A program made the position numbers and the translations under genes. The notes beneath the pieces were generated by a model. The model ran no database searches. It was not told the DNA's origin and saw nothing but the letters and a program-made list of their open reading frames with translations. Below, one piece after another: positions 1 to 7,547 of a DNA stretch of 52,258 nucleotides. The stretch is from a bacterium (lineage in GTDB: Bacteria > Patescibacteriota > Saccharimonadia > Saccharimonadales > Saccharimonadaceae), in NCBI GenBank assembly GCA_030427525.1, contig JAUIBD010000005.1, forward strand, positions 1 through 52,258, written 5' to 3'. Every line of letters begins with the position of its first letter. Within the stretch, counting starts at the first letter, position 1.

Positions 1-1111
1 GGTTACGACTCTCGGTCGTGTCGTGGATAAGACCGTAAACATCCATCTGTCCGTCGGCGTTGATATCACCAATTGCCAAGCCCCAGCCATACAGCGCTTC
101 GCCTTCATTAAAGTTATTCCAGTAAAAGCGCGTTTGTGTCGGGTCAAAGCCTGTTTCTGTACCTGCGTGATAATACAGACCCTTCTGATCAGACGCAACA
201 ATATCTTCTATGCCGTCACCGGTAATATCAGCGTATTCTGCATCAGTCATCGGCTTCAGCCGCGACAAGTTCCATGAGCCTACTTCTGTAAAGCCATTGC
301 CGAAATTATTTCGGAATAATTGACCACGTGTATTTTTATAGTTGCAGGCAAGTAAGTCGATCCAGCCGTCTTTGTTATAATCCATAGGCACCGCACAGTT
401 AACACCTGTCGACGGGTTCGGTGTGGCAAATTGCGGTGCGTATACAAATCTTTCGCCATCGTCGTTTAGGAACACTTTCGAGTAGCTGTGATGCTCTGTA
501 TCTTCAAGTGGGTCACATTCTGGGCTTGCAACGTCACGTGGTTTTTCGTTACCGACAAATAAATCCTCCCAACCATCGTTATTCAGGTCTAGAAACGCCA
601 CGAATCGTCCACGTCCACAGGGGTCTCCTACGCCCCATTCGGTGCCAGCTTCAGTAAATTTACCTCTGCTTACTTGAAGCCATAGCTCGTTGTCTTTTTC
701 AGCAGTTTTGTAATAGTTTTCGAGATTACGGCCGCCAGAGCAGTACATGTCCTTGAAGCCATTGTGGTCCACGTCCGCCCACGCACAGTCATGTCGATCT
801 AAAATGCCACCATCATCGTTTACACGAGCAGTTACATTGTGAGCAACACGGGTGTAGGTACCGTCTCCATTGTTGCGCATAAGTTTTGAGTCTACTTGCT
901 GGTGATAGCCTAGCCAAATATCTTCGAGACCATCGTTGTTAAAGTCAACTGTGTTCGCCGACCACGTTCGCTGATAGCCGTACAAGCCCGAACCTTTAAT
1001 ACCATCTTCAAGTTCAGCAGAAGCAGCCTTACTAATTGTAGCGAATCCAGCAACCAAGCTTGCAATGGTAAGAACGCTAGCAAAAATAAACTTGGTGTCG
1101 ATGGACTTCAT
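1..1111 (-). CDS. Secreted FG-GAP/VCBS-repeat protein (partial, 3' end outside window)
   Basis: The reading frame opens at an ATG at 1111, nine bases after a GGAGA Shine-Dalgarno sequence on the minus strand, and is still open at base 1, so the C-terminus is missing. The N-terminus is a short basic stretch followed by a hydrophobic segment (about residues 8-28), consistent with a signal peptide or anchor. The rest carries at least six acidic DxNxDGxxD-type loops (for example DFNNDGLED, DLNNDGWED, DYNKDGWID, DINADGQMD), the calcium-binding signature of FG-GAP/VCBS beta-propeller repeats. It is a paralogue of the next gene upstream (1238-2590). The likely role is an extracellular adhesion or surface protein; the ligand cannot be told from sequence. 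Confidence 0.85.
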   Translation of the reverse strand, partial: MKSIDTKFIFASVLTIASLVAGFATISKAASAELEDGIKGSGLYGYQRTWSANTVDFNNDGLEDIWLGYHQQVDSKLMRNNGDGTYTRVAHNVTARVNDDGGILDRHDCAWADVDHNGFKDMYCSGGRNLENYYKTAEKDNELWLQVSRGKFTEAGTEWGVGDPCGRGRFVAFLDLNNDGWEDLFVGNEKPRDVASPECDPLEDTEHHSYSKVFLNDDGERFVYAPQFATPNPSTGVNCAVPMDYNKDGWIDLLACNYKNTRGQLFRNNFGNGFTEVGSWNLSRLKPMTDAEYADITGDGIEDIVASDQKGLYYHAGTETGFDPTQTRFYWNNFNEGEALYGWGLAIGDINADGQMDVYGLIHDTTESRN

Positions 1112-1190
1112 GGTGAACAATCTCCGAATATATGCTTTATTAATTAAATTTACTCTAACCTCTTTTTCGAAAAAACGCAACAGCAACGGT

Positions 1191-1222
1191 AAAAAATCGC
1201 TGGTCTAAGCCAGCGATTTTTT
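1191..1222 (-). terminator. Rho-independent terminator after the FG-GAP protein gene
   Basis: A 13-bp perfect stem (AAAAAATCGCTGG paired with CCAGCGATTTTTT) closes a six-base loop. On the minus strand it ends in a T-run and lies 16 bases after the stop codon at 1238. The symmetric A and T tracts would let it work in both directions. It separates the two FG-GAP paralogues into different transcripts. Confidence 0.9.
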
Positions 1223-1237
1223 AATGGTCAGTATAAC

Positions 1238-2590
1238 TTAGTTTTCTGCCCAGCTAATCAGCTGAACTGGTCCCGGCGCTGCTTTTTCGTCATTACCACC
1301 ATTAAGTACGACAAACTGCGCACGGCCGTTTACTAGCACTGCCTCGACATCGTTTGCGTCCCCACCAGCACTTGGAGCTGCATGTGCTACAAATGTGCCG
1401 TCTGTTTGGCCAACATATACTATGTCATTTGGGTTAGCGCTGCCCGCTGTCGCAGCACGGACTAGGCCGTAAATGTCATTTATGCCATCTCCGTTAATAT
1501 CGCCCACAGCTACTCCCCACGCACGTTGGCTAGATGGCAATGAAGCGATTCGGTTTACTGACGTACTGACACCAGTCGCGGTACCGCGCATCCATGCAAA
1601 GCCATTGTTATCTGCAAATACCACATCTGTGTAGCCGTCGCCGTTTACGTCACCGGTGCTTGCACCGTTCATCAGCGGAAAGCGCTTCGTACCAGCACGT
1701 GACATTTCAGTAAAGCTAGTACCATTGTTGCGGTAAAAGTATGGTCGGTTGTTCGCAAATGCTTGTGTCAGTAGGTCTGGGCGGCCATCGTTGTTCTCAT
1801 CCCAACTTATCGCAAAGCGATTACCTGTGTTCTTTTGGCTAACGTTATATTCGCTCGCAATGCGGAAACCTGCCCAGCCACCATATGAATTAAGGCCGCG
1901 GTTGATAAAGATTTTAGACTGTTCATTTGTGGGGGAGTCTGGCAAATTGTTACATACATCAGCGCTGTCTGCTCGCTCATACTGTGCGCCTAGGAACATA
2001 TCTACCCAGCCGTCGCCGTTAAAATCGGCGAATACAGGGAAGCGACCACGTGAACATTCTTCACCAACGCCCGCTTCAGTTGCCGCGTCTTCAAAAACTC
2101 CCGGTGCTGTCTGCAGCCATAGCTCGTTGTTTATTCCTTCGTCCTTGAACTTGTTGCTTGCCCATCGACCAGCAGCGTTATATAAATCCAGCAAACCGTT
2201 TTGGTCTACGTCTGCAATCGCACATGCGTGTCGGTCAACATAAGAATTCTTTGCGAAACCAGGCGTTGGCCTGGGTGAAATGACACTAGATGCTACTCGC
2301 GTGAAACTACCATCACCATTACTCTGGTATAGCGGTCCAGAATTCTTCATATGTAAACTAACATGGAAATCTTCATTTCCGTCGTTGTTAATATCGCCAA
2401 CACACACGTCCCACGATGGGGTAGATGGGTAGTTTACACCGGCTAGTACAGCACGGTCCTGTAGGTTCAGCGATGCAGCCAGCACGCCGACAGCTGCTAC
2501 CAGCGACAGCGTCAGTACTCCGGCTACGCCAGCTGTAAAGCGCTTTGATTTACCCTTCAAAAATCGAAGTTTACTAATAGTTTGTGACAC
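1238..2590 (-). CDS. Secreted FG-GAP/VCBS-repeat protein, paralogue of the neighbouring gene
   Basis: The frame could extend to an ATG at 2707, but the best start is GTG at 2590: AAGGAG lies 7 bases upstream, and only the shorter form puts the basic/hydrophobic signal segment (KSKRFTAGVAGVLTLSLVAA) near the N-terminus. That gives 450 residues. Six calcium-loop motifs (DINNDGNED, DVDQNGLLD, DFNGDGWVD, DENNDGRPD, DVNGDGYTD, DINGDGIND) mark FG-GAP/VCBS repeats of an integrin-like beta-propeller. It shares order and spacing of motifs with the partial gene at 1-1111, so the two arose by tandem duplication. It is probably exported and surface-exposed. No catalytic domain is visible. Confidence 0.85.
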   Translation of the reverse strand: MSQTISKLRFLKGKSKRFTAGVAGVLTLSLVAAVGVLAASLNLQDRAVLAGVNYPSTPSWDVCVGDINNDGNEDFHVSLHMKNSGPLYQSNGDGSFTRVASSVISPRPTPGFAKNSYVDRHACAIADVDQNGLLDLYNAAGRWASNKFKDEGINNELWLQTAPGVFEDAATEAGVGEECSRGRFPVFADFNGDGWVDMFLGAQYERADSADVCNNLPDSPTNEQSKIFINRGLNSYGGWAGFRIASEYNVSQKNTGNRFAISWDENNDGRPDLLTQAFANNRPYFYRNNGTSFTEMSRAGTKRFPLMNGASTGDVNGDGYTDVVFADNNGFAWMRGTATGVSTSVNRIASLPSSQRAWGVAVGDINGDGINDIYGLVRAATAGSANPNDIVYVGQTDGTFVAHAAPSAGGDANDVEAVLVNGRAQFVVLNGGNDEKAAPGPVQLISWAEN

Positions 2591-2844
2591 TCTGGTCTCC
2601 TTTATGCCTTCCACCGAGGTGATTACTAATTGATATAAGTGTATAACTTTTTTTAAAAAAGTAAAGATTAAATTTATCTGACTATTTTTACGTATTTCGT
2701 CGTTCACGACTCGTGAGTAGAACTTAAAAGTTTACACTCAATTGATGTAGAGCTGAGACGATGGAGGTCTTTGCTAAAAATTGAGTATCAGTTGGACTAG
2801 TTTATGTAGCGAGTCGAAAGATTTACACATCAAGATAAGTGAGA

Positions 2845-3297
2845 CTACAGATCAATTTGATCAGTTTGATCCTGGATCGATGTACTAAAACTGTTTACAA
2901 AACGCGTAACGATTTCCAGTTCGTCATCAGAAAACTCTTTCAGTAGCTCTTGTTGAGCTGCCTGAGCACCCGCCAGAAAGGGTAGAATCATACTTCTTGC
3001 CTCGGGCTGCAGCTCTATCATAGTCCCTCTGCGGTCTTTAGGGTTTGGTACTCGGCGAATAAATCTCAATTTTTCTAGCCTGTCCAGCATAGAGGTTGTT
3101 GCGCCCGATGTAAGCCCCGTGTAGCGCGATAGTTCACCAGGCGTTGATTTCGTTTTTATAAGCATATAATTCAAGCAGCCAATATCTGTGATATTCAGAC
3201 CTAGTTTCTTTCCGATAGCATTACGAAACATCACAGAGTTTACTCCGAATGATTGCATTGCGCCAAATACTTCGTGTCGGGGGTTATCTTTATTCAT
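2845..3297 (-). CDS. MarR-family transcriptional regulator
   Basis: A 150-residue protein with the MarR winged-helix layout: N-terminal dimerisation helices, a helix-turn-helix around LSRYTGLTSGATTSMLDRLE (about residues 56-75), then a wing of the form RRVPNPKDRRGTMIEL (about 81-96). Length and the DRR motif are typical of the family. It is divergent from the 3378-4383 gene group, and an inverted-repeat operator fills the intergenic region, so it probably represses itself and that group. A GATAAT -10-like hexamer lies 12 bases before the ATG and no Shine-Dalgarno sequence is seen, so the leader would be very short. The effector ligand is unknown. Confidence 0.85.
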   Translation of the reverse strand: MNKDNPRHEVFGAMQSFGVNSVMFRNAIGKKLGLNITDIGCLNYMLIKTKSTPGELSRYTGLTSGATTSMLDRLEKLRFIRRVPNPKDRRGTMIELQPEARSMILPFLAGAQAAQQELLKEFSDDELEIVTRFVNSFSTSIQDQTDQIDL

Positions 3298-3310
3298 ACA
3301 GTTGTTGACA

Positions 3311-3338
3311 TTATCTTGAATATCAAGTATCTTGATAA
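3311..3338. promoter_or_regulatory. Putative MarR operator, overlapping inverted repeats
   Basis: Two overlapping perfect inverted repeats, CTTGA-ATA-TCAAG (3315-3327) and ATCAAG-TAT-CTTGAT (3322-3336), lie in the divergent intergenic region. They overlap the predicted -10/-35 area of the MarR gene and sit upstream of the 3378 gene. TTGA/TCAA half sites of this kind are typical for MarR dimers. Assignment to the adjacent regulator is by position only. Confidence 0.6.
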
Positions 3339-3377
3339 TACAGTAATATTATAAAAAATGCAAGTAGGGAAGTATAT

Positions 3378-3743
3378 ATGCCAAGTAATACCAGCAAAGA
3401 AAAAGCAGATGAGGGGTTAAAAGAAGTTCTTGCGGCAGTGGACTCTATGCCAGATGATGACCGCGCTATAGGACAGCGATTACATGAGATTATCAGCTCC
3501 AATGCACCCGACTTAGTACCTCGTACATGGTATGGTATGCCAGCTTATGCTGATAGCAACGGTAAGGTTCTATGCTTTTTTCGTAGCAAGAAAAAATTTG
3601 GCGAACGATTCATGACGCTTGGATTTAATGATGTTGCAAAATTAGACGACGGTAATCTTTGGCCGATCAGCTACGCGATAACAAAATTAACAGACGATGA
3701 GGAGGCTATAATTGCTGAGCTTGTTCGAAAGGCGGTCAGTTAA
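3378..3743 (+). CDS. DUF1801-like (YdhG/CyaY-fold) small protein
   Basis: A 121-residue soluble protein. The central segment (VPRTWYGMPAYADSNGKVLC, about residues 47-66, followed by a KKKFGERFMTLGF stretch) matches the pattern of DUF1801/YdhG-type proteins, which have a frataxin-like fold and no firmly known activity. It is the first gene of a three-gene group controlled from the MarR intergenic region; GGGAAG lies ahead of the ATG. Its neighbours are a small membrane protein and a YdeI-type protein, all common in stress or detoxification groupings. Family assignment is fairly sure; function is not. Confidence 0.65.
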   Translation: MPSNTSKEKADEGLKEVLAAVDSMPDDDRAIGQRLHEIISSNAPDLVPRTWYGMPAYADSNGKVLCFFRSKKKFGERFMTLGFNDVAKLDDGNLWPISYAITKLTDDEEAIIAELVRKAVS

Positions 3744-3744
3744 A

Positions 3745-4125
3745 GTGGCAAATATATTACAGACCATTCGCAAACGACAAGGCTGGTTTCTCGCCATTAT
3801 GATACTAACGCTCGTTGTCGGCGACTTGCAGATACCGTACTACATAGCAAACCCAGACGAGCTAAAAACGATCTATAGTACAGTGCCTTCATGGTACTCG
3901 CTCTATGCAGTTGTGGGCTTGCTCAGCAATATCGCTATTATCATCGGTATGTGGCGTATGAAGAAATGGGCGGCTTATCTGCTTGTAGTCTACTTTGCTT
4001 CAAAGATAGCTGTAGATCTCGTGTATGTCGTGCCCGAGATGCAGGCAATGGTATTTATCACTACCATAGCAGGTGCAGGACTATGGTTTTGGGCTGTCTA
4101 CAGAAAATGGAAATTGTTCACATAG
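3745..4125 (+). CDS. Small four-helix membrane protein, unknown function
   Basis: The start is taken as GTG at 3745, two bases after the preceding stop, with AAGGCGG nine bases upstream; an in-frame ATG at 3712 would overlap the previous gene. The roughly 126-residue product has four hydrophobic segments (around WFLAIMILTLVVG, SLYAVVGLLSNIAIIIG, WAAYLLVVYFASKIAVDLVY and AMVFITTIAGAGLWFWAVY) and a basic C-terminus. I do not recognise a characterised family. Tight spacing on both sides shows it is co-transcribed with the DUF1801-like and YdeI-like genes. Confidence 0.7.
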   Translation: MANILQTIRKRQGWFLAIMILTLVVGDLQIPYYIANPDELKTIYSTVPSWYSLYAVVGLLSNIAIIIGMWRMKKWAAYLLVVYFASKIAVDLVYVVPEMQAMVFITTIAGAGLWFWAVYRKWKLFT

Positions 4126-4131
4126 GTCGCC

Positions 4132-4383
4132 ATGGATAAAGTTGCTACAGGTACTGTTCATAAATTGCCAAACGATTTGCGTGATGCGTTATTGTCTAGC
4201 GACCAAGCCTTTGTTGTATGGCAAGACATAACTCCTCTTGCTCGTAATGAATGGATTTGCTGGGTAACCTCAGGTAAAAAAGAAGAAACCAGAAATATTC
4301 GTATTCAAAAAGCGTTGTCCAAGTTGGGTGGTGGCATGAGACGACCATGTTGCTGGATTGGATGTCAGCACCGAAACAACTAG
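4132..4383 (+). CDS. YdeI/OmpD-associated family small protein
   Basis: An 83-residue protein with the near-diagnostic pattern of short YdeI/OmpD-associated proteins: LPNDLRDAL, WQDITPLARNEWICW, KKEETRNIRI, and the cysteine-bearing tail GGMRRPCCWIGCQHR. The family has been linked to bacteriocin or antimicrobial peptide resistance in some bacteria, but no mechanism is shown here. The ATG follows an AGGTCG sequence, six bases after the membrane-protein stop. An intrinsic terminator 16 bases downstream ends the operon. Confidence 0.8.
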   Translation: MDKVATGTVHKLPNDLRDALLSSDQAFVVWQDITPLARNEWICWVTSGKKEETRNIRIQKALSKLGGGMRRPCCWIGCQHRNN

Positions 4384-4398
4384 CACTTAATACTAATT

Positions 4399-4426
4399 AA
4401 AAATAAGCGCAGCTGCGCTTATTTTT
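4399..4426. terminator. Perfectly symmetric bidirectional terminator
   Basis: A 28-base perfect palindrome (AAAAATAAGCGCAG joined to its reverse complement) follows the YdeI-like gene. A GC core flanked by A-run and T-run can terminate on both strands, serving the plus-strand operon and any read-through from the sensor-kinase gene on the minus strand. Confidence 0.9.
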
Positions 4427-4436
4427 AATGATCTAG

Positions 4437-4586
4437 TCGTGGTGCCAGATTTCTGACATATTTCAAACTCTTCGAACAGAGGAAGTAGATTATTACAAAC
4501 TATCCGGACTAGCTCAGCTTTGCAACTTCGATGGTGGGTTAATAGAAAAAGTCGATGTTAGTCATCAAGGGGTAAGCGCACAGTAA
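4437..4586 (+). pseudogene. Coding-like fragment A, paralogous to 8947-9063
   Basis: A start-less open frame of 49 codons follows the terminator and overlaps the 3' end of the kinase gene. Its translation begins SWCQISDIFQT and continues with KLSGLAQLCN. A fragment at 8947-9063 reads SWCKIVEAFQT with RLKHLVDVFN at the same spacing, and the DNA is also alike (TGGTGC, AGAT, TTTCAAAC in register). Both start just after an intrinsic terminator on the plus strand. No start codon or Shine-Dalgarno sequence is seen, so I read it as the tail of a lost gene, not an active gene. Confidence 0.35.
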
Positions 4587-5589
4587 ATATCGAGCCTTTC
4601 CCGCGTGTGCTGGTCGCTTCTATTTGCGCATGAATCTTTTTACTAATTTTCTCTGCGATTGCTAGACCAAGTCCGTACCCAGAGCTTTCATCACTTGTTC
4701 GTGATTTGTCGGCACGGTAGAATCTCTGGAAAATATGAGGAAGGTCGGAGGCACGTATCCCATAGCCTGTATCCTGTACGTGCAGACTGAGAGTTTTGCC
4801 TTGAACGGTGCTCGTTAAAGTAATTTTGCCACCAGAGGGACTGTATTTAACTGCATTGTCGAGTAGTACGCCTAACAATTGCTCTAGCAGCGACTTATTG
4901 GTTAGGGCAGTTGTATTCTCGACTCTGTCGTCAACTGAAATGTCTTTTGACTGCGCTAATGGAATAATGGATTGCATAGCATCTCGCACAACCTCTTGAA
5001 TATCGATTGGTTCTAGCGTCACGTCTGATGTTTCGTCACTCAGTAATTCAAGCAACGTGTTCGATAAATCACGAAGCTTTTTTGTTTCAGTCACATTATG
5101 CTCTAAAATCTCAGTCGTTTCGGCCGCTGAAAGTTTTTTCTTCCGTAATGCAACTTCGTTGGTTGTTTGAAGTACTGTCAGCGGTGTGCGGAGTTCGTGA
5201 GAGGCATCTGAAATAAACTGTGCCTGAGCCTCCATGGTCTGTTCAATTGGCTCAAGTGATTTGCGTGCTAGGAAATAACTAACCCCAGCACCCACCAGCA
5301 AAATACACCCATTTATCCATATCAAACGAATAAATAGTTCTTGTCTGGTTTGTTCTAGCCGTTCCGTGATTGCTTGTCGTACTTGTATGTCGAAGACACG
5401 TGGGTCGGTAAAGGGGAGATTTACTTGGCTGCTCGCGGGAGTGTTTGGTCTGTCGAACGGCCGCGTCGTCGCGTTATAGAATATTACGCTAAAAGAAATA
5501 CTCATTAGCATGATAATAGCGAGGTAAGTAAGCGCAAGCCGGTAGGTTGGCGTCTTAATAATTGTCATGAACTGTTCAGTTTTGCTCAT
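4558..5589 (-). CDS. Membrane sensor histidine kinase (EnvZ/PhoR-type)
   Basis: A 343-residue kinase. Two membrane segments (about residues 17-38 and 87-107) bracket a short extracellular loop of about 50 residues. HisKA follows with the H-box SHELRTPLTVL (phospho-acceptor His131), then HATPase_c with the N-box LLDNAVKYSPSGG, the G1 box DTGYGI, the F-box FQRFYRADKSR and the G2 box GYGLGLA. The sensory loop is small, so the signal is probably membrane-based or peptide-like. It lies one base after the response-regulator stop and is co-transcribed with it. The divergent MacB-type exporter is the likely target, as in many antimicrobial-sensing systems. Confidence 0.93.
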   Translation of the reverse strand: MSKTEQFMTIIKTPTYRLALTYLAIIMLMSISFSVIFYNATTRPFDRPNTPASSQVNLPFTDPRVFDIQVRQAITERLEQTRQELFIRLIWINGCILLVGAGVSYFLARKSLEPIEQTMEAQAQFISDASHELRTPLTVLQTTNEVALRKKKLSAAETTEILEHNVTETKKLRDLSNTLLELLSDETSDVTLEPIDIQEVVRDAMQSIIPLAQSKDISVDDRVENTTALTNKSLLEQLLGVLLDNAVKYSPSGGKITLTSTVQGKTLSLHVQDTGYGIRASDLPHIFQRFYRADKSRTSDESSGYGLGLAIAEKISKKIHAQIEATSTRGKGSIFTVRLPLDD

Positions 5590-5590
5590 G

Positions 5591-6262
5591 CTATGTCTCT
5601 ATCTTGTACCCAAAACCACGTACCGTGTGTATGAGTGGCTTTGCTTTAAACGGTTTATCAACCTTTGCTCGCAAATACGTGATGAACACTTCTAGGTTGT
5701 TCGGTAAAATGTCAGAGTCAAAGTCCCACACGTGTGTCATAATATTTTGCTTGCTCAGCACTTTGCCTTTATGACGCATCATGTACTCAAGTATGGCGAA
5801 TTCCTTGCTGGTCAGGTCAATTTGCTTCTCTAAACGGGTCACTATTTTTGTAGTCAAATTTAGCCGCAAGTCACCGGCGACCAGTTCGCTATCGAGCGAC
5901 TCATGAGGGCGTCTAAGGAGTGCACGTATGCGGGCTAGTAAAACCTCAAACGAGAATGGCTTTGCGAGATAATCATCGGCGCCTTTGTCCAAACCTAGCA
6001 CGATGTCTCTGTCTTGGTCTTTTGCCGTCAGCATCAGGATGGGTGTCTGGTTGCCCTGTTTGCGTATAGTGGTGCACACCTCAACCCCATTAAGGCCTGG
6101 CAGCATAACATCAAGTAGTATCAGGTCGTAATCATCTGCCAATGCTGCATTTAATCCATCTTCGCCGTCAAACGCTAGGTCCACGGCGTAACCTTCTTGC
6201 TCCAGGCCTTCTTTGATTGCGCGAGCGACTCGATGCTCATCCTCGACTACTAGTAGTTTCAT
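5591..6262 (-). CDS. OmpR/PhoB-family response regulator
   Basis: A 223-residue regulator: receiver domain (acidic cluster VEDEH, phospho-acceptor Asp51 in LLDVMLPG, conserved Lys in AKPFSFEVL) plus a C-terminal winged helix (about residues 128-222, ending VRGFGYKIE). A TATACT -10 hexamer (6270-6275) stands 7 bases before the ATG and there is no Shine-Dalgarno sequence, so the mRNA is predicted to be leaderless. An 11-bp direct repeat just upstream suggests autoregulation. It forms an operon with the kinase and probably controls the divergent exporter genes. Confidence 0.93.
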   Translation of the reverse strand: MKLLVVEDEHRVARAIKEGLEQEGYAVDLAFDGEDGLNAALADDYDLILLDVMLPGLNGVEVCTTIRKQGNQTPILMLTAKDQDRDIVLGLDKGADDYLAKPFSFEVLLARIRALLRRPHESLDSELVAGDLRLNLTTKIVTRLEKQIDLTSKEFAILEYMMRHKGKVLSKQNIMTHVWDFDSDILPNNLEVFITYLRAKVDKPFKAKPLIHTVRGFGYKIET

Positions 6263-6269
6263 TGCTAAA

Positions 6270-6303
6270 AGTATATCTATTAAATACTTAAAGAAAGATT
6301 AAA
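6270..6303 (-). promoter_or_regulatory. Response-regulator promoter with 11-bp direct repeat
   Basis: On the minus strand, TTTAATCTTTC and TTTAAGTATTT (6303-6282) form a direct repeat with 11-bp period, the one-turn spacing recognised by OmpR/PhoB-type regulators. It occupies the -35 position relative to TATACT at 6270-6275. The similar repeat in the opposite promoter (6342-6363) supports one regulator acting on both units. Confidence 0.5.
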
Positions 6304-6341
6304 AAACAAAATCCACAGGTGTTAGCTCCATAAAATAACGT

Positions 6342-6376
6342 TTTTAAGTCTCTTTTAAAACTTCCTTATGCATACT
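6342..6376 (+). promoter_or_regulatory. Exporter-operon promoter with 11-bp direct repeat
   Basis: TTTTAAGTCTC (6342-6352) and TTTTAAAACTT (6353-6363) repeat with 11-bp spacing and overlap the expected -35 region of a CATACT -10 box (6371-6376). This is the arrangement of class II activation by OmpR/PhoB-type regulators. It shares the TTTAA core with the repeat in the regulator's own promoter. Confidence 0.5.
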
Positions 6377-6409
6377 GCTAGGGAAACTAAATTCATAAGG
6401 AAGGACTTT

Positions 6410-6868
6410 ATGACACAAAATCATAATGACGATAATGAGTTTGAGATGCTCTATCTCAAGGAGAGGAAAAAGAGTTCAATCTTACTAATCGTAGCTATTG
6501 TACTGGCCGTAGCCACCGCAGGAAGCGTACTATGGGCAGTGAACAAAGAACCAGCTAGCTCAAGCCAATTCCCGAGCGGAACACCTGGACAAGACTTTAA
6601 TGGACAAGGCGGATTCCCCGGTGGCGGTCAAGGTGGCCCTGGCTTTGGATTAGATGTCACATCATTCTTTAAGGACGATGGGTCTGTTGATACAGACAAG
6701 GTTGATGAAACAACGAGTCGATTCCCTGGCGGTGGTGATTCAAGGTTTACCGACCTTATGCAGCAACGTGTTGACCAAGCCGTGGAGGATGGCGATATCA
6801 CACAAGACCAAGCCGATAAGCTAATGGACGCATTTAGCACTGCTACGGAGTCATCGAATGCCAGCTAG
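6410..6868 (+). CDS. Single-pass membrane protein with glycine-rich linker
   Basis: The start is ATG at 6410, preceded by AAGGAAGGA; an upstream in-frame ATG at 6368 lacks a ribosome site. The 152-residue product has a short charged cytoplasmic N-terminus, one membrane helix (SSILLIVAIVLAVATAGSVL, about residues 22-41), a glycine/proline-rich stretch (GQGGFPGGGQGGPGFG) and a helical C-terminus (LMQQRVDQAVEDGDITQDQA). It lies before the ABC ATPase gene and overlaps it by 11 bases. The position is where a MacA-type adaptor would sit, but no MacA fold is visible. The permease carries similar FPGG loops, suggesting a shared extracellular interface. Confidence 0.75.
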   Translation: MTQNHNDDNEFEMLYLKERKKSSILLIVAIVLAVATAGSVLWAVNKEPASSSQFPSGTPGQDFNGQGGFPGGGQGGPGFGLDVTSFFKDDGSVDTDKVDETTSRFPGGGDSRFTDLMQQRVDQAVEDGDITQDQADKLMDAFSTATESSNAS

Positions 6869-7547
6869 TACACCAGTCATTGAGCTAAAAGACATTCAAA
6901 AAACGTACCGCACGTCTGCTAATGTCGAAACACAGGCGCTAAAAGGTGTCAGTATGTCAGTACACAGGGGAGAATTCGTTGCCATTATGGGTTCAAGCGG
7001 TTCAGGCAAGTCCAGTCTTATGAGCATCATTGGCTTGCTCGACAGGCACTTCGAAGGCACATATGAACTCGATGGCCAAGATATCACTGAGCTGTCTGAT
7101 AATGACCTAGCCGAAGTGCGAAGTCAGAGCATTGGTTTCATCTTCCAGCAATTCAATTTGCTAAAACGTACGACGGTGCTAGAAAACGTGTTGCTCCCAA
7201 CAACCTACAAGAGCAGCTCAGATGATGAACACCGTGCCCTGCAAGCAATTAAACAAGTAGGTCTTGAAAAGTATATTAACAACCATACTAACCAGCTTTC
7301 AGGTGGCCAGATGCAGCGTGTGGCTATTGCCAGAGCGCTCATTATGAATCCATCGATTTTACTAGCTGACGAGCCGACAGGAAACCTCGACCACGCCACA
7401 GCTCATGAAATTATGGAGCTGTTTAAGGCTATCAATCGACAAGGCACGACCATTGTTCTAATTACACATGAAGACGACATTGCCGAATACGCAGGCAGGA
7501 AGCTCTCGCTCTATGACGGCCAATTTAAAAAGGAGACCACGCGATGA
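6858..7547 (+). CDS. ABC transporter ATP-binding protein (MacB/LolD type)
   Basis: A 229-residue ATPase with Walker [10 protein letters not shown], the Q-loop FQQFNLL, signature [15 protein letters not shown], Walker [13 protein letters not shown] and a switch histidine in LITHE. The sequence around the Q-loop and the GNLD extension match the MacB/LolD/FtsE-type group that powers mechanotransmission. The start overlaps the upstream gene by 11 bases and the stop overlaps the permease start by 4, so the three are translationally coupled. It probably energises export of, or defence against, membrane-active compounds. Confidence 0.93.
   Translation: MPASTPVIELKDIQKTYRTSANVETQALKGVSMSVHRGEFVAIMGSSGSGKSSLMSIIGLLDRHFEGTYELDGQDITELSDNDLAEVRSQSIGFIFQQFNLLKRTTVLENVLLPTTYKSSSDDEHRALQAIKQVGLEKYINNHTNQLSGGQMQRVAIARALIMNPSILLADEPTGNLDHATAHEIMELFKAINRQGTTIVLITHEDDIAEYAGRKLSLYDGQFKKETTR

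Noticed and set aside
1749-2243. 164-codon plus-strand frame inside the FG-GAP gene
   Set aside because: Antisense shadow of a gene with clear repeats; low-complexity serine-rich translation.
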